From: Cronobacter turicensis z3032
Lineage (GTDB): Bacteria; Pseudomonadota; Gammaproteobacteria; Enterobacterales; Enterobacteriaceae
DNA: 64,000 nt
Direction: 5' to 3'
Assembly: GCA_000027065.2 (NCBI GenBank)
Contig: FN543093.2
Location: 1,678,074-1,742,073, forward strand
The stretch's first letter is position 1. Each line of letters begins with the position of its first letter. Shown here one piece after another: positions 9,030 to 19,148 of this stretch. The notes beneath the pieces were generated by a model. The model did not search any database, was not told the origin of the DNA, and saw nothing but the letters and a program-made list of their open reading frames with translations. Both the position numbers and the translations under genes were made by a program.

Positions 9030-9668
9030 ATGGCACAAGGCGCGCAAAAAGAGACGGGCAAGCGTTCAAAGGCGGTAGCGGCGAAGAAACAGGCTATTCT
9101 GGACGCCGGGCTGACGCTGTTTTCCCAGTTTGGCCTGCATGGCACCAGTCTGGAACAGGTGGCGGAGCGCTCAGGCGTTTCCAAAACCAATCTGCTCTAC
9201 TATTTTCCTTCCAAAGAGGCGCTGTATGTCGCCGTGCTGAAGCACATTCTGGATATCTGGCTGGCGCCGTTGCGGGCCTTTCGGGCGGATCTGCAACCGC
9301 TCGCGGCCATCAGCGAATACATTCGCTTAAAGCTTGAGGTCTCGCGCGACTTTCCGGAAGCCTCGCGGCTGTTCTGTCTGGAGATGCTTCAGGGCGCGCC
9401 GCTTTTAATGACTGAATTACAGGGCGATTTAAAAGCGCTGGTGGAGACCAAGTCGGCCATCATCAGCGGCTGGGTGGCAAGCGGTAAGCTGGCCCCCGTC
9501 GATCCGCACCATTTGATTTTTATGATCTGGGCTACCACCCAGCACTACGCTGATTTCGCGACCCAGGTAGAAGCTGTCACCGGCGCGACGCTCGCCGACG
9601 AGGCGTTCTTTAACCGCACCGTCGAGAATGTTCAGCGGATGATTATTGAAGGCGTTCGGGTGCGGTGA
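9030..9668 (+). CDS. rutR: TetR-family regulator RutR
   Basis: This 212-residue TetR-type repressor has a helix-turn-helix at about residues 28-70 (AILDAGLTLFSQFGLHGTS, AERSGVSKTNLLYYFPSKE). It senses uracil and thymine and represses rutABCDEFG; in E. coli it also affects other pyrimidine and glutamine-related promoters. Divergent orientation from rutA is conserved. The ATG at 9030 follows AGAAGGAGAGGGCGC and gives the exact E. coli length; the frame upstream to 8763 runs through the regulatory region and is not coding. Confidence 0.96.
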   Translation: MAQGAQKETGKRSKAVAAKKQAILDAGLTLFSQFGLHGTSLEQVAERSGVSKTNLLYYFPSKEALYVAVLKHILDIWLAPLRAFRADLQPLAAISEYIRLKLEVSRDFPEASRLFCLEMLQGAPLLMTELQGDLKALVETKSAIISGWVASGKLAPVDPHHLIFMIWATTQHYADFATQVEAVTGATLADEAFFNRTVENVQRMIIEGVRVR

Positions 9669-9787
9669 AGTAAAACGGGCGTCGGCTTGCGGCGCCTGTT
9701 TTACGGAAAATGCCTCTGAGAAGTGAGCCCAGGTGAGGCGTAATATTAAGCGGAAATAAGATCTGTCATTAACAGGGAGTTATACAG

Positions 9788-10630
9788 ATGGGTAATGCCA
9801 GTTTTCCGCTTGTTCTGTTTTGCACGCAGCGTAAATTTAATGATAAATCGGCGCCGGATATGAAATCAGGCGATTTGACGGCTGAGCAGTTACAGCAGCA
9901 TTTTAATTTGAATCACGTTTCAGACCGCGTCGATCCTTATCAGCTTAGAAAAATGACCGCCTTTTCTAATCCCCAATCCCGTTTCGCTGGTATTTATGGC
10001 GCAGGACGGGGTGATCTTCTGACCGTCGATCAGTGCGCCACGCTGTTATTTGATGAATTACGAAACACCTCCTGGCCGTTTTCCATGTATGGGGATTGTC
10101 GGGAAATCATCAACCGTATGTTTTCTCACATGCAGCATGAAAAAGGGGCGGATTTTCAGGATTTGAAACTTAACGCGGCGCTACGTGAGCGCATCCTGAA
10201 AGACACCACTCATAACAGCACGTTACTGGCTATCAGGAGAATCATTAGCAGTGGCGTTGATTATACTAATAAAGGTTTTCCGCAGGCGCTGACAGGGCAG
10301 TTTGCTTATACGCTTGGCAAACTTGTTTTACCAAAATTCAATGATTTATCCGACAGATTTAACGGGCTTGGCATCACCGTTCATGATATCCATGCCACGC
10401 AAATCACGCTGACGCAGCTACGGGTTGAGGAGGATGGCTGGTCTGCAACGGTGAAGTATCAGTGCCAGGACCATTTTGGACTTGATGAAACGGATATCAG
10501 GAATCCCAAATTCAACCAGTTTCTTTTCTTCAGAATTTGGTTTGTTCTTCAGCATTACCACCGCTTTGGTTTTAAACCTTTTATGACCAATATGGAGGCC
10601 ACCTTTAACCTGAGCGAGGAGCTGGCATGA
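9788..10630 (+). CDS. DUF3289 family protein (YPO3983-like), function unknown
   Basis: This 280-residue soluble protein has no signal peptide. I recognise the DUF3289 (YPO3983) family from the middle block FSMYGDCREIINRMFSHM and the C-terminal block YQCQDHFGLDETDI...FLFFRIWFVLQHYHRFGFKPF. The ATG at 9788 follows AACAGGGAGTTATACAG. The gene overlaps the next one by 4 bases (ATGA), so the two are translationally coupled. Both are visibly richer in A+T than rut and put and lie between rutR and putA, which are neighbours in E. coli, suggesting acquisition. The D-H-F-G-L-D motif and trailing aromatic residues look catalytic, but I know of no demonstrated activity. See findings for an effector hypothesis. 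Confidence 0.8.
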   Translation: MGNASFPLVLFCTQRKFNDKSAPDMKSGDLTAEQLQQHFNLNHVSDRVDPYQLRKMTAFSNPQSRFAGIYGAGRGDLLTVDQCATLLFDELRNTSWPFSMYGDCREIINRMFSHMQHEKGADFQDLKLNAALRERILKDTTHNSTLLAIRRIISSGVDYTNKGFPQALTGQFAYTLGKLVLPKFNDLSDRFNGLGITVHDIHATQITLTQLRVEEDGWSATVKYQCQDHFGLDETDIRNPKFNQFLFFRIWFVLQHYHRFGFKPFMTNMEATFNLSEELA

Positions 10631-11097
10631 TAAAAAAGCGAGTTTTGCTGCTTGTCATTATCCTGGCGGCGGTCGTTATTATCAGGTTTATGACTGACCG
10701 CTCTGTAAACATCATCGCGGTGCATCAAAACCCCTATACAGCGGCGGTAATTGTGGAGCGTCTGCCCTGGCGCGATCGCGATAAAATAGCCTGGTGGCGT
10801 GATAATGAAAAACGTCTGATTAAGCACTATTCCCTCAAAATCGATAACCCTCGCGGCGCGTTAGATTACTTCGTCTATGCCTTCGGGGAGGGTTATCAAC
10901 CGGAAGGTGACGCCGATCGGTTGTGCTTTGAAGAAATAAAAAGCCCTTCTCGCTGTATCGATAAAAACCTGCTGATGGTTGTGACGCAAAACCGTGCGGG
11001 TGCGCAGATATTTTTGATTGATCAATATCGATATCAAGTGATGCGTGATGGCGAGCTGCAAAAGCAGCCGCTTATCGAACCCGGAGATATACGTTAA
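10627..11097 (+). CDS. DUF943 family membrane-anchored protein
   Basis: This 156-residue protein has one N-terminal membrane segment (about residues 5-22, VLLLVIILAAVVIIRFM) and then a periplasm-facing domain with PWRDRDKIAWWRDNEKRL. That block is typical of the enterobacterial DUF943 family, of unknown function. It overlaps the DUF3289 gene by 4 bases. DUF3289 and DUF943 genes often sit together in Yersinia and relatives. The membrane anchor and coupled translation would suit an immunity or partner role, which is inference. Confidence 0.78.
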   Translation: MIKKRVLLLVIILAAVVIIRFMTDRSVNIIAVHQNPYTAAVIVERLPWRDRDKIAWWRDNEKRLIKHYSLKIDNPRGALDYFVYAFGEGYQPEGDADRLCFEEIKSPSRCIDKNLLMVVTQNRAGAQIFLIDQYRYQVMRDGELQKQPLIEPGDIR

Positions 11098-11117
11098 TAC
11101 TTCCTCTCCCAAAGAAA

Positions 11118-11137
11118 AAGGCGCCCGCGGGCGCCTT
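11118..11137. terminator. Bidirectional terminator between the DUF943 gene and putA
   Basis: A perfect palindrome (AAGGCGCCCGCGGGCGCCTT) is flanked by A and T runs and sits between two convergent stop codons. Confidence 0.8.
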
Positions 11138-11153
11138 TCGTGTTTATTAACCG

Positions 11154-14100
11154 TCAGCCGATGGTCATCAGGCTGGCGTTGCCGCCTGCGGCGGCGGTGT
11201 TGACGCTAAGCGAACGCTCAAGCCACAGGCGCTCCAGCAGGAGGTTGGTTTCTCCGCGTGCGAAGCCCTGCACCGAAACAATCGCGCCCTCGCGCGCGGC
11301 CACTTTCTCACACAGCGCGCGCAGCTGGTCGGAATCGCCGTGGTAAATCACCGCATCGAAGAACTGGCTGAACAGCACGTCCGGTTTGGCGAAGTCGATA
11401 ATCGCGTTCACGGCGGCCGGAAGCTGTTTGGCCAGCGTGCGTTGCAGCGGCTCGTCAACCCACAGTACGCGGCTGCCCGCGCTGGTGGCGGCGGCGAGCT
11501 GCACCAGCACGTCCTGTTCGTTATCCGCCAGGCACAGCACGCGCTCGCGCGGCAGCAGGGTATACGTGTTGCGCTCGCCGGTCGGGCCCGGCAGGGTGCG
11601 CTGCACGCCGCTTTGCGACAGAGCAAGGTAGTGTTCGCACAACGCTTTAAGCTCCGGACGGCCTGCGGCCCATTCGGTCAGCGCCTGGTGCGGGCGCGTA
11701 ATCAGCGCTTTGACCTGCGCGTCCTGAGCGTAGCGGGCGTCGTGACGCTCAAGCGTCGTCTGCACCGCCGCTTCCGGACGGCTCGCCAGCAGGCGGTAGA
11801 GATAGAGCGGCCCGCCCGCTTTCGGCCCGGTGCCGGACAGCCCTTCGCCGCCGAACGGCTGTACGCCGACCACGGCGCCAACCATATTGCGGTTCACATA
11901 CAGGTTGCCGACGTGCGCGCTGCCGGTCACCTGCGCGATAGTTTCATCGATACGCGTGTGCACGCCGAGCGTCAGGCCGTAGCCTGCTTTGTTGATCTGC
12001 TCAATCAGCCCCGCCAGGTTGTTGCGGTTGTAGCGCACCACGTGCAACACCGGGCCGAAGACCTCTTTTTTCATCTCATCAAAGCTTTCGAGCTCGATAA
12101 GCGTCGGCGTGACAAACGTGCCGGTCTGCCATTCACGCGCATCAAGGCTGTTGTCGCGCGCGGCCTGGAAGACTTTGCGGCCTTTGGCGCGCATCGTCTG
12201 GATGTGGCGCTCGATACCGGCTTTGGCCTCGGCGTCGATAACCGGCCCGATGTCCGTCGTCAGACGACCAGGGTTGCCCATCCGGCATTCGGCCATCGCG
12301 CCTTTCAGCATGGTGAGGGTGTGATCGGCAATCTCTTCCTGAAGGCAGAGCACGCGCAGCGCCGAGCAGCGCTGACCGGCGCTGTCGAACGCCGAGGCGA
12401 CGACGTCCACGACCACCTGCTCAGTCAGCGCGGAGGAGTCGACAATCATGGCGTTCAGCCCGCCGGTTTCCGCGATAAGCGGTGTCGGGCGGCCCTGCGG
12501 ATTGAGACGGTCTGCGAGGTTGCGCTGTAAAAGCGTCGCCACTTCCGTTGAACCGGTGAACATGACGCCGCGTACGCGCGGATCGCCCGTCAACTGCGCG
12601 CCCACGGTTTCGCCGCGCCCTGGCAGCAGCTGCACCACGCCCTGCGGCACGCCTGCATCCAGCAGGATCTGAATACCCTGGGCGGCGATAAGCGGCGTCT
12701 GCTCAGCCGGTTTCGCCAGCACGCTGTTGCCTGCGGCAAGCGCGGCGGCCACCTGGCCGGTAAAGATAGCCAGCGGGAAGTTCCACGGGCTGATACAGAC
12801 CACCGGGCCGAGCGGGCGATGGGTTTCGTTATCGAAATCATCACGGACCTGGCCTGCGTAATAGCGCAGGAAGTCTACCGCTTCGCGCACTTCGGCGATG
12901 GCGTTGGCGAAGGTTTTACCCGCTTCGCGCACCAGAATGCCAATCAGCGTCTGGGTCTGGTCTTCCATCAGCACGGCGGCGCGCTCAAGAATAGCGGCGC
13001 GCTCCTGCGGCGGGGTGGCAAACCAGATAGGCGCGTTGTTTACCGCGCTTTGCAGCGCCTGCGCCACTTCGGCTTCGGTGGCTTCACGGGCGTAACCGAC
13101 AATGTCGCGCGGCTCGGCGGGGTTGATCACCGGCGCCAGTTCACCATCATCCACGGCGTCTTCCAGCATCGGCAGGGCGCGCCATTTTTGCAGCGCGCTG
13201 TTCAGCAGCGACGAGGAGAGCGACGCCAGGCGGTGTTCGTTCGCCAGATCAAGCCCGGCGGAGTTGACGCGCCCTTCGCCGTAGAGATCCTGCGGCAGCG
13301 GGATTTTCGGGTGCGGCAGACCGACGCGGCCTTCCTGCGCGGCCAGCTGTTCGACCGCGCTGACCGGATCGGCCACCAGATCGTCAAGCGACAGCGTGTT
13401 ATCGGCGATGCGGTTCACAAACGAGGTGTTGGCGCCATTTTCCAGCAGGCGACGCACCAGGTAGGCCAGCAGCGTTTCATGGGTGCCGACCGGCGCATAG
13501 ATGCGGCACGGACGGTTGAGTTTGCCGTCGCTGATTTTGCCGACCACCTGTTCGTAGAGCGGCTCGCCCATGCCGTGCAGGCACTGGAATTCATACTGTC
13601 CAGGGTAGTAGTTCTGGCCCGCCAGGCTGTAGATTGCCGCCAGCGTATGGGCGTTATGCGTGGCGAACTGCGGGTAAATCAGGTTCGGCACCGCCAGCAG
13701 TTTCTTCGCGCAGGCGAGATAGGAGATGTCGGTGTAAACCTTGCGGGTGTAGACCGGGTAGCCCTCAAGGCCTTCCATCTGGGCGCGCTTGATTTCGCTG
13801 TCCCAGTAGGCGCCTTTCACCAGACGGATCATCAGACGACGGCGGCTGCGGGTGGCCAGATCGATCAGATAATCGATAACGAACGGGCAGCGCTTCTGGT
13901 ACGCCTGAATCACAAACCCGATGCCGTTCCAGCCCGCCAGATCCGGCTCAAAGCAGAGTTTTTCCAGCAGGTCGAGGGAGATTTCCAGACGGTCGGCTTC
14001 TTCGGCGTCGATGTTAATGCCGATGTCATACTGGCGCGCCAGCAGCGTCAGGGATTTCAGGCGCGGGTAGAGCTCTTCCATCACGCGGTCGTACTGCGCG

Positions 14101-15116
14101 CGGCTGTAGCGCGGGTGCAGGGCGGAGAGCTTAATCGAAATGCCCGGCCCTTCATAAATGCCGCGTCCGTTAGAGGCTTTGCCGATGGCGTGAATAGCCT
14201 GCTGGTAAGAGACCATATAGGCCTGCGCGTCGGCGGCGGTGAGCGCCGCTTCGCCCAGCATATCGTAGGAGTAACGGAAGCCTTTCTCTTCAAGCTTACG
14301 GGCGTTGGCCAGGGCCTCGGCGATGGTTTCGCCGGTCACGAACTGCTCGCCCATCAGGCGCATCGCCATATCCACGCCTTTGCGGATCAGCGGCTCGCCG
14401 CTCTTGCCGATGATGCGGTTGAGTGAGCGCGACAGGCTGGCTTCGTTGTGGGTCGAGACCAGACGGCCGGTAAACAGCAGACCCCAGGTGGCGGCGTTGA
14501 CGAACAGCGACGGGCTGCGGCCAATGTGCGAGTGCCAGTTGCCATTGCTGATTTTGTCGCGGATCAGGGCATCGCGCGTGGCTTTATCCGGAATACGCAG
14601 CAGCGCTTCGGCAAGGCACATCAGCGCCACGCCTTCCTGCGAGGAGAGAGAAAACTCCTGCAACAGGCTCTGCACCATACCGGCGCGGCCGGAGGCGGTT
14701 TTCTGGTTGCGCAGCTTTTCGGCAAGGCTCCAGGCGAGCTGGTGGGTTTTTTCCGCGACCGGCTGCGGCAGGCGGGCCTGCTCCAGCAGCATCGGCACCG
14801 CATCGGTTTCCGCACGTCGCCAGGCGGCGGTAATAGCCGCACGGCTGACAGACTGCGGCTGGATCTGCTCGGCGAACTCGAGGAACGGCTGGTGGCTCTC
14901 TTCCACCGGCGCCGCGGCCTCGTCGCTTTCGTTCGCCGCGCCCGCCAGTAGCGCAGGCAGCTCCGGCAGGCCGTCGCTGTTTTCCAGCTGTTCCAGATAA
15001 TTAAAAATGGCCTGCTTAATCAGCCAGTGCGGCGTGCGGTCGATTTTCGTCGCGGCGGATTTAATGCGCTCGCGGGTGGCGTCGTCCAGCTTGACCCCCA
15101 TCGTAGTGGTGCCCAT
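11154..15116 (-). CDS. putA: Trifunctional PutA: repressor, proline dehydrogenase, P5C dehydrogenase
   Basis: This 1320-residue protein has a ribbon-helix-helix DNA-binding domain at residues 1-47 ([19 protein letters not shown]). The FAD-dependent proline dehydrogenase barrel follows at about 260-610 ([27 protein letters not shown]). The NAD-dependent pyrroline-5-carboxylate dehydrogenase spans about 650-1130, with catalytic Glu in [12 protein letters not shown] and Cys in [11 protein letters not shown]. The protein oxidises proline to glutamate at the membrane, and represses put when reduced substrate is absent. The ATG at 15116 has AGGAG upstream and gives the exact E. coli length; the frame to 15182 is an over-extension. 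It is divergent from putP. Confidence 0.97.
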   Translation of the reverse strand: MGTTTMGVKLDDATRERIKSAATKIDRTPHWLIKQAIFNYLEQLENSDGLPELPALLAGAANESDEAAAPVEESHQPFLEFAEQIQPQSVSRAAITAAWRRAETDAVPMLLEQARLPQPVAEKTHQLAWSLAEKLRNQKTASGRAGMVQSLLQEFSLSSQEGVALMCLAEALLRIPDKATRDALIRDKISNGNWHSHIGRSPSLFVNAATWGLLFTGRLVSTHNEASLSRSLNRIIGKSGEPLIRKGVDMAMRLMGEQFVTGETIAEALANARKLEEKGFRYSYDMLGEAALTAADAQAYMVSYQQAIHAIGKASNGRGIYEGPGISIKLSALHPRYSRAQYDRVMEELYPRLKSLTLLARQYDIGINIDAEEADRLEISLDLLEKLCFEPDLAGWNGIGFVIQAYQKRCPFVIDYLIDLATRSRRRLMIRLVKGAYWDSEIKRAQMEGLEGYPVYTRKVYTDISYLACAKKLLAVPNLIYPQFATHNAHTLAAIYSLAGQNYYPGQYEFQCLHGMGEPLYEQVVGKISDGKLNRPCRIYAPVGTHETLLAYLVRRLLENGANTSFVNRIADNTLSLDDLVADPVSAVEQLAAQEGRVGLPHPKIPLPQDLYGEGRVNSAGLDLANEHRLASLSSSLLNSALQKWRALPMLEDAVDDGELAPVINPAEPRDIVGYAREATEAEVAQALQSAVNNAPIWFATPPQERAAILERAAVLMEDQTQTLIGILVREAGKTFANAIAEVREAVDFLRYYAGQVRDDFDNETHRPLGPVVCISPWNFPLAIFTGQVAAALAAGNSVLAKPAEQTPLIAAQGIQILLDAGVPQGVVQLLPGRGETVGAQLTGDPRVRGVMFTGSTEVATLLQRNLADRLNPQGRPTPLIAETGGLNAMIVDSSALTEQVVVDVVASAFDSAGQRCSALRVLCLQEEIADHTLTMLKGAMAECRMGNPGRLTTDIGPVIDAEAKAGIERHIQTMRAKGRKVFQAARDNSLDAREWQTGTFVTPTLIELESFDEMKKEVFGPVLHVVRYNRNNLAGLIEQINKAGYGLTLGVHTRIDETIAQVTGSAHVGNLYVNRNMVGAVVGVQPFGGEGLSGTGPKAGGPLYLYRLLASRPEAAVQTTLERHDARYAQDAQVKALITRPHQALTEWAAGRPELKALCEHYLALSQSGVQRTLPGPTGERNTYTLLPRERVLCLADNEQDVLVQLAAATSAGSRVLWVDEPLQRTLAKQLPAAVNAIIDFAKPDVLFSQFFDAVIYHGDSDQLRALCEKVAAREGAIVSVQGFARGETNLLLERLWLERSLSVNTAAAGGNASLMTIG

Positions 15117-15528
15117 GCCCTTACTCCTGTGTCTCGGTCTGTATAAAAAGGGGAACGATCGGCAATATCCATCATGTTGCAACTTTGTGCAACCTTGTTA
15201 ATTGTGACCTCACCAGCAAGCTTAAAAATGAATGAAATGTTAAATATGAAATCGCTATGACGCGTGGGCTAAAAGGCGGTTATAAGCTCAGAATTCGGGG
15301 CTGGTTAACATTTTTAACAGGTGCAACCCGGAAAAGCGTGAGCGAGTGCAACCTCTCAAAAAATGTACAGGTTTCACAGATGCAAAACATGTGAATGGTG
15401 TGTTAAATCGATTGTGAATAAAAAACGCTTCCGGCAGGATACTGCCGCCACACGAAACGACAATAACGCCACCGCTACGTTCCGGCGGTGATAAACGGGG
15501 CGACCCGGCAATAACGCGGAGAAGTGAA
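15117..15528. promoter_or_regulatory. put control region with four PutA operator motifs
   Basis: This 412-base divergent region contains the PutA operator core GTTGCA (or TGCAAC) four times: 15176-15181, 15188-15193, 15322-15327 and 15347-15352. The first two form an inverted pair just upstream of putA; the last two lie nearer putP with 25-base spacing. Established work on E. coli PutA identifies GTTGCA as its binding core. Bases 15428-15445 hold a small inverted repeat (GGCAGGATACTGCC). Confidence 0.8.
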
Positions 15529-17037
15529 ATGACGACGAGTACACCGATGCTGGTGACTTTCTTTATTTATATTTTGGGGATGATACTGATTGGGTTTATT
15601 GCGTGGCGTTCCACCAAAAACTTTGATGACTACATTCTCGGCGGGCGCAGTCTGGGGAGCGTCGTCACCGCGCTGTCTGCGGGCGCGTCGGATATGTCGG
15701 GCTGGCTGCTGATGGGCCTGCCGGGCGCGGTGTTTCTCTCCGGGATCTCCGAAAGCTGGATCGCCATCGGGCTGACGCTCGGGGCCTGGATTAACTGGAA
15801 GCTGGTGGCGGGGCGCCTGCGCGTTCATACCGAGCACAACAATAACGCCCTGACGTTACCGGATTATTTCACCGGCCGTTTTGAGGATAACAGCCGTCTG
15901 CTACGGATTATCTCGGCGCTGGTTATTTTGCTGTTCTTCACTATCTACTGCGCCTCCGGCATCGTGGCGGGCGCGCGCCTGTTCGAAAGCACGTTCGGCA
16001 TGAGCTATGAAACCGCGCTCTGGGCGGGTGCCGCAGCAACCATCCTTTATACCTTTATCGGCGGGTTCCTGGCGGTGAGCTGGACCGATACCGTGCAGGC
16101 GAGCCTGATGATTTTCGCGCTGATCCTGACGCCGGTTATCGTGATTTTCGCGGTCGGCGGCCTGGACGATTCGCTGGCGGTCATTAAGCAGAAGAGCATC
16201 GAAAATATCGATATGCTCAAGGGCCTCAACCTGGTGGCGATTATTTCGCTGATGGGCTGGGGACTGGGCTACTTCGGGCAGCCGCATATCCTGGCGCGTT
16301 TTATGGCGGCGGATTCCCATCACACTATTGTTAAGGCGCGTCGCATCTCCATGATCTGGATGATCTTGTGCCTTGCAGGCGCCGTGGCCGTTGGCTTCTT
16401 CGGTATCGCCTACTTTACTGAGCATCCGGATCAGGCCGCGGCGGTGAACCAGAACGGCGAGCGCGTGTTTATCGAACTGGCGCAGATCCTCTTTAACCCG
16501 TGGATTGCCGGTATCCTGCTGTCGGCGATTCTGGCGGCGGTGATGTCAACGCTGAGCTGCCAGCTGCTGGTCTGCTCCAGCGCCATTACGGAAGATCTCT
16601 ACAAAGCGTTCCTGCGTAAAGGCGCGAGCCAGAAAGAGCTTGTGTGGGTCGGCCGTATGATGGTGCTGGTGGTGGCGCTGGTCGCGATTGCGCTGGCGGC
16701 AAACCCGGAAAACCGCGTGCTGGGCCTGGTGAGCTACGCGTGGGCGGGCTTTGGCGCGGCCTTCGGCCCGGTGGTGCTGCTCTCGGTGATGTGGTCGCGT
16801 ATGACGCGCAACGGCGCGCTGGCGGGCATGATCATCGGCGCGGTGACGGTTATCGTCTGGAAACAGTTCGCCTGGTTTAACCTCTACGAAATTATTCCGG
16901 GCTTTATCTTCGCAAGCCTCGGTATCGTGGTGGTGAGCCTGATGGGCAAAGCGCCATCGGCCTCAATACAGGCGCGCTTTGAAAAAGCGGACGAGGAGTA
17001 CCACACGCCCGCGCCGTCTAAGCTTCGCGCTCACTAA
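15529..17037 (+). CDS. putP: Sodium/proline symporter PutP
   Basis: This 502-residue protein of the sodium:solute symporter family has about 13 membrane segments. It carries the signatures FDDYILGGRSLG, ALSAGASDMSGWLLMGLPGA (Na+ and proline site in TM2) and GWGLGYFGQPHILARFMA. It takes up proline with Na+ for PutA. The ATG at 15529 follows GCGGAGAAGTGAA. The gene ends at a strong terminator. Confidence 0.97.
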   Translation: MTTSTPMLVTFFIYILGMILIGFIAWRSTKNFDDYILGGRSLGSVVTALSAGASDMSGWLLMGLPGAVFLSGISESWIAIGLTLGAWINWKLVAGRLRVHTEHNNNALTLPDYFTGRFEDNSRLLRIISALVILLFFTIYCASGIVAGARLFESTFGMSYETALWAGAAATILYTFIGGFLAVSWTDTVQASLMIFALILTPVIVIFAVGGLDDSLAVIKQKSIENIDMLKGLNLVAIISLMGWGLGYFGQPHILARFMAADSHHTIVKARRISMIWMILCLAGAVAVGFFGIAYFTEHPDQAAAVNQNGERVFIELAQILFNPWIAGILLSAILAAVMSTLSCQLLVCSSAITEDLYKAFLRKGASQKELVWVGRMMVLVVALVAIALAANPENRVLGLVSYAWAGFGAAFGPVVLLSVMWSRMTRNGALAGMIIGAVTVIVWKQFAWFNLYEIIPGFIFASLGIVVVSLMGKAPSASIQARFEKADEEYHTPAPSKLRAH

Positions 17038-17047
17038 GCGTTTTAAC

Positions 17048-17072
17048 AAACCCGCCGCCTGGCGGGTTTTTT
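17048..17072 (+). terminator. putP terminator
   Basis: The stem AAACCCGCC / GGCGGGTTT has a 4-base loop and is followed by a T run. Confidence 0.88.
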
Positions 17073-17154
17073 CTTTCTCATCAATCCGGTAGCTTGCCAG
17101 ACGCCGCGATTTACGCTGTTATCTTCGCGTTCACCCATAACAAAAAAGGACAGG

Positions 17155-17577
17155 ATGATGGCGATTCGCAAGGTTATCGTTTCACTCGCACTGGCAGCGA
17201 CGCTCGCTGGTTGCGCGCCGCACGCGGCAGACCAGGCGCAGAGTTGCGCCGCGCAAAACCGCATGACGCAAACCACGCTGTACTTTGGCCTTAACCGGCC
17301 GTCCGGCCCCGTGATTACGGGCGAAGAGTGGCAGCGCTTTGTGGATAACGACGTTACGCCGCGTTTTCGCGACGGGCTGACGGTGTTTGATGCGCGCGGG
17401 CAGTGGCTCGGTAACGATGGCAAGGTGGCGCGTGAGCCGAGCAAGGCGCTGATGCTTATTCACAGTAATGACAGCGCGAGCGAGAAGGGGATTGAAGCGC
17501 TGCGCGGGATCTATAAATCCCGCTTCGCGCAGGAATCGGTCATGCGCGTCGATGAGCGCGTGTGCGTTCAGTTCTGA
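17155..17577 (+). CDS. DUF3574-type lipoprotein
   Basis: This 140-residue protein has a lipoprotein signal (VIVSLALAATLAGC, Cys21) and a small domain (TTLYFGLNRPSGPVITGEEWQRFVDNDVTPRFRDGLTVFDARGQW) that I recognise as DUF3574, of unknown function. Two adjacent ATGs (17155, 17158) follow AAAAAAGGACAGG, and either could start it. The gene stands alone between the putP and nupC-type genes and is not part of the E. coli K-12 order here. A surface or periplasmic location is likely from the lipobox. Confidence 0.78.
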   Translation: MMAIRKVIVSLALAATLAGCAPHAADQAQSCAAQNRMTQTTLYFGLNRPSGPVITGEEWQRFVDNDVTPRFRDGLTVFDARGQWLGNDGKVAREPSKALMLIHSNDSASEKGIEALRGIYKSRFAQESVMRVDERVCVQF

Positions 17578-17579
17578 AA

Positions 17580-17603
17580 AAAGGCGGGGGAAACCCCGCC
17601 TTT
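17580..17603. terminator. Bidirectional terminator
   Basis: The symmetric stem AAAGGCGGGG / CCCCGCCTTT with loop GAAA lies between two convergent genes and serves both. Confidence 0.88.
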
Positions 17604-17607
17604 ACGT

Positions 17608-18792
17608 TTACAGCACCAGACCGGCGAAGGCCGCAGAGAGTAAACTCACCAGCGTCGCGCCATAAACCAGGCGCAGACCAAAGCGCGACACCGCGTTGCC
17701 TTGCGGCTCGTTCAGCCCCTTAATCGCGCCCGCCACAATGCCGATAGAGGCGAAGTTGGCAAACGACACCAGGAATACCGACAGGATACCGAGACCGCGC
17801 GGAGAGAGCGTCGCGGCGATTTTTTGCAGCTCGATCATCGCCACGAACTCATTAGCGACCAGCTTGGTGGCCATAATGCCGCCTGCCGTCAGGGCATCCT
17901 GCGCCGGAATGCCGATAAGCCAGGCGAGCGGGTAAAAGACATAGCCCAGCAGTTGCTGGAAGCTCTGGCCGAACAGCGTCAGGAACAGCGCATTCACCGC
18001 GCTGATAATGGCGATAAAGCCAATCAGCATCGCGAGAATAATCATCGCCACCTTAAAGCCCGCCAGAATGTACTCGCCGAGCATCTCGAAAAAGCTTTGT
18101 GATTCATGCAGCTTTTCGAGCTTCACGTCCGGCTCATCCTGCGGGCGCGTCGGGTTAATAACCGAGAGAATAATGAACGTGCTGAAGAGGTTAAGCACCA
18201 GCGCCGCCACCACATATTTCGCCTCAATCATCGCCATATACGCGCCGACGATGGAGAGCGAAACGGTGGACATGGCGGTCGCCGCCATCGTAAACAGCCG
18301 ACGCGAGGAGAGATCCGCCAGCACGCCTTTATAGGCGATAAAGTTTTCCGACTGGCCGAGAATCAGCGAACTGACGGCGTTAAAGGATTCCAGCTTGCCC
18401 ATGCCGTTGACTTTCGACAGCAGCGTACCGATGACGCGAATGAAAATTGGCAGAATGCGCCAGTGTTGCAGAATGCCAATCAGCGCCGAGATAAACACGA
18501 TAGGGCAGAGCACGCCGAGAAACACAAACGCGAGGCCTTTCTGACTCATGCCGCCGAAAACGAAATCGGTGCCCTGGGCGGCGAAGTGCAGCAGCGAGGA
18601 AAACGCCCCGGCAATGGACTGGATAACCAGCAGCCCGGCCTGCGCATGGAGAAAGAACCAGGCCAGCGCCGCTTCAATCACAATCAGCTGAAGAATATAA
18701 CGCGGGCGGATCTTTTTACGGTCAAAACTGGCAAGCCAGGCGAGCAGGAGGATCGCCACGACGGCGAAAACAAAGTGCAGTATGGTTGTCAT
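17608..18792 (-). CDS. nupC: NupC-family nucleoside:proton symporter
   Basis: This 394-residue inner-membrane protein of the concentrative nucleoside transporter family has the hallmark [40 protein letters not shown] and [13 protein letters not shown] motifs. These closely match E. coli NupC. It imports nucleosides with protons. The ATG at 18792 aligns with the NupC N-terminus; the upstream sequence has only a weak ribosome site, so the start is slightly uncertain. E. coli has nupC elsewhere, so this may be an additional paralogue (NupC/NupX type). The symbol is therefore provisional. Confidence 0.82.
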   Translation of the reverse strand: MTTILHFVFAVVAILLLAWLASFDRKKIRPRYILQLIVIEAALAWFFLHAQAGLLVIQSIAGAFSSLLHFAAQGTDFVFGGMSQKGLAFVFLGVLCPIVFISALIGILQHWRILPIFIRVIGTLLSKVNGMGKLESFNAVSSLILGQSENFIAYKGVLADLSSRRLFTMAATAMSTVSLSIVGAYMAMIEAKYVVAALVLNLFSTFIILSVINPTRPQDEPDVKLEKLHESQSFFEMLGEYILAGFKVAMIILAMLIGFIAIISAVNALFLTLFGQSFQQLLGYVFYPLAWLIGIPAQDALTAGGIMATKLVANEFVAMIELQKIAATLSPRGLGILSVFLVSFANFASIGIVAGAIKGLNEPQGNAVSRFGLRLVYGATLVSLLSAAFAGLVL

Positions 18793-19148
18793 AGTTACGC
18801 AGGTGTCTGAAAGAAAAATAGTTAGCCACACAAAAACCGGCCGGTAAACAGCGCGCTAAGCATAATTTCCCGCATCGTTATCTGGCAAATGGAATAAGAA
18901 AAAGCGATGACTGAATATTTTTCCCGCCAATATTGTCAGGCATCAGGGAAGGGGAGTTAGAGGCACCGGACGGGCGAATTTCGCTTATGGTTTCATCCTG
19001 TGACTACTCAACTTCGCAACTTTTACACTTCGTCATACTTATCCCCACATTTCGCTTGTGTTTCTCCTGGCGGTAATGATAATCACTTTCACTCCCATTT
19101 ACTTTTCTTTGCATCAGTTGACCTGATTTCACATTTACAGGTGCCCGA
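18793..19148. promoter_or_regulatory. nupC-efeU divergent intergenic region
   Basis: These 356 bases hold the promoters of the nucleoside transporter (minus) and efeUOB (plus). Besides the Fur box at 19072-19090, I cannot identify CRP or CytR sites with confidence. Confidence 0.6.
19072..19090. promoter_or_regulatory. Fur box of efeUOB
   Basis: The 19 bases GGTAATGATAATCACTTTC match the Fur consensus GATAATGATAATCATTATC at 16 of 19 positions. The box lies 58 bases before efeU, so iron repression of the operon is likely. Confidence 0.85.

Noticed and set aside
12819..14426. 535-codon plus-strand frame within putA
   Set aside because: It is antisense to the conserved proline dehydrogenase domain and has no ribosome site or recognisable domain.
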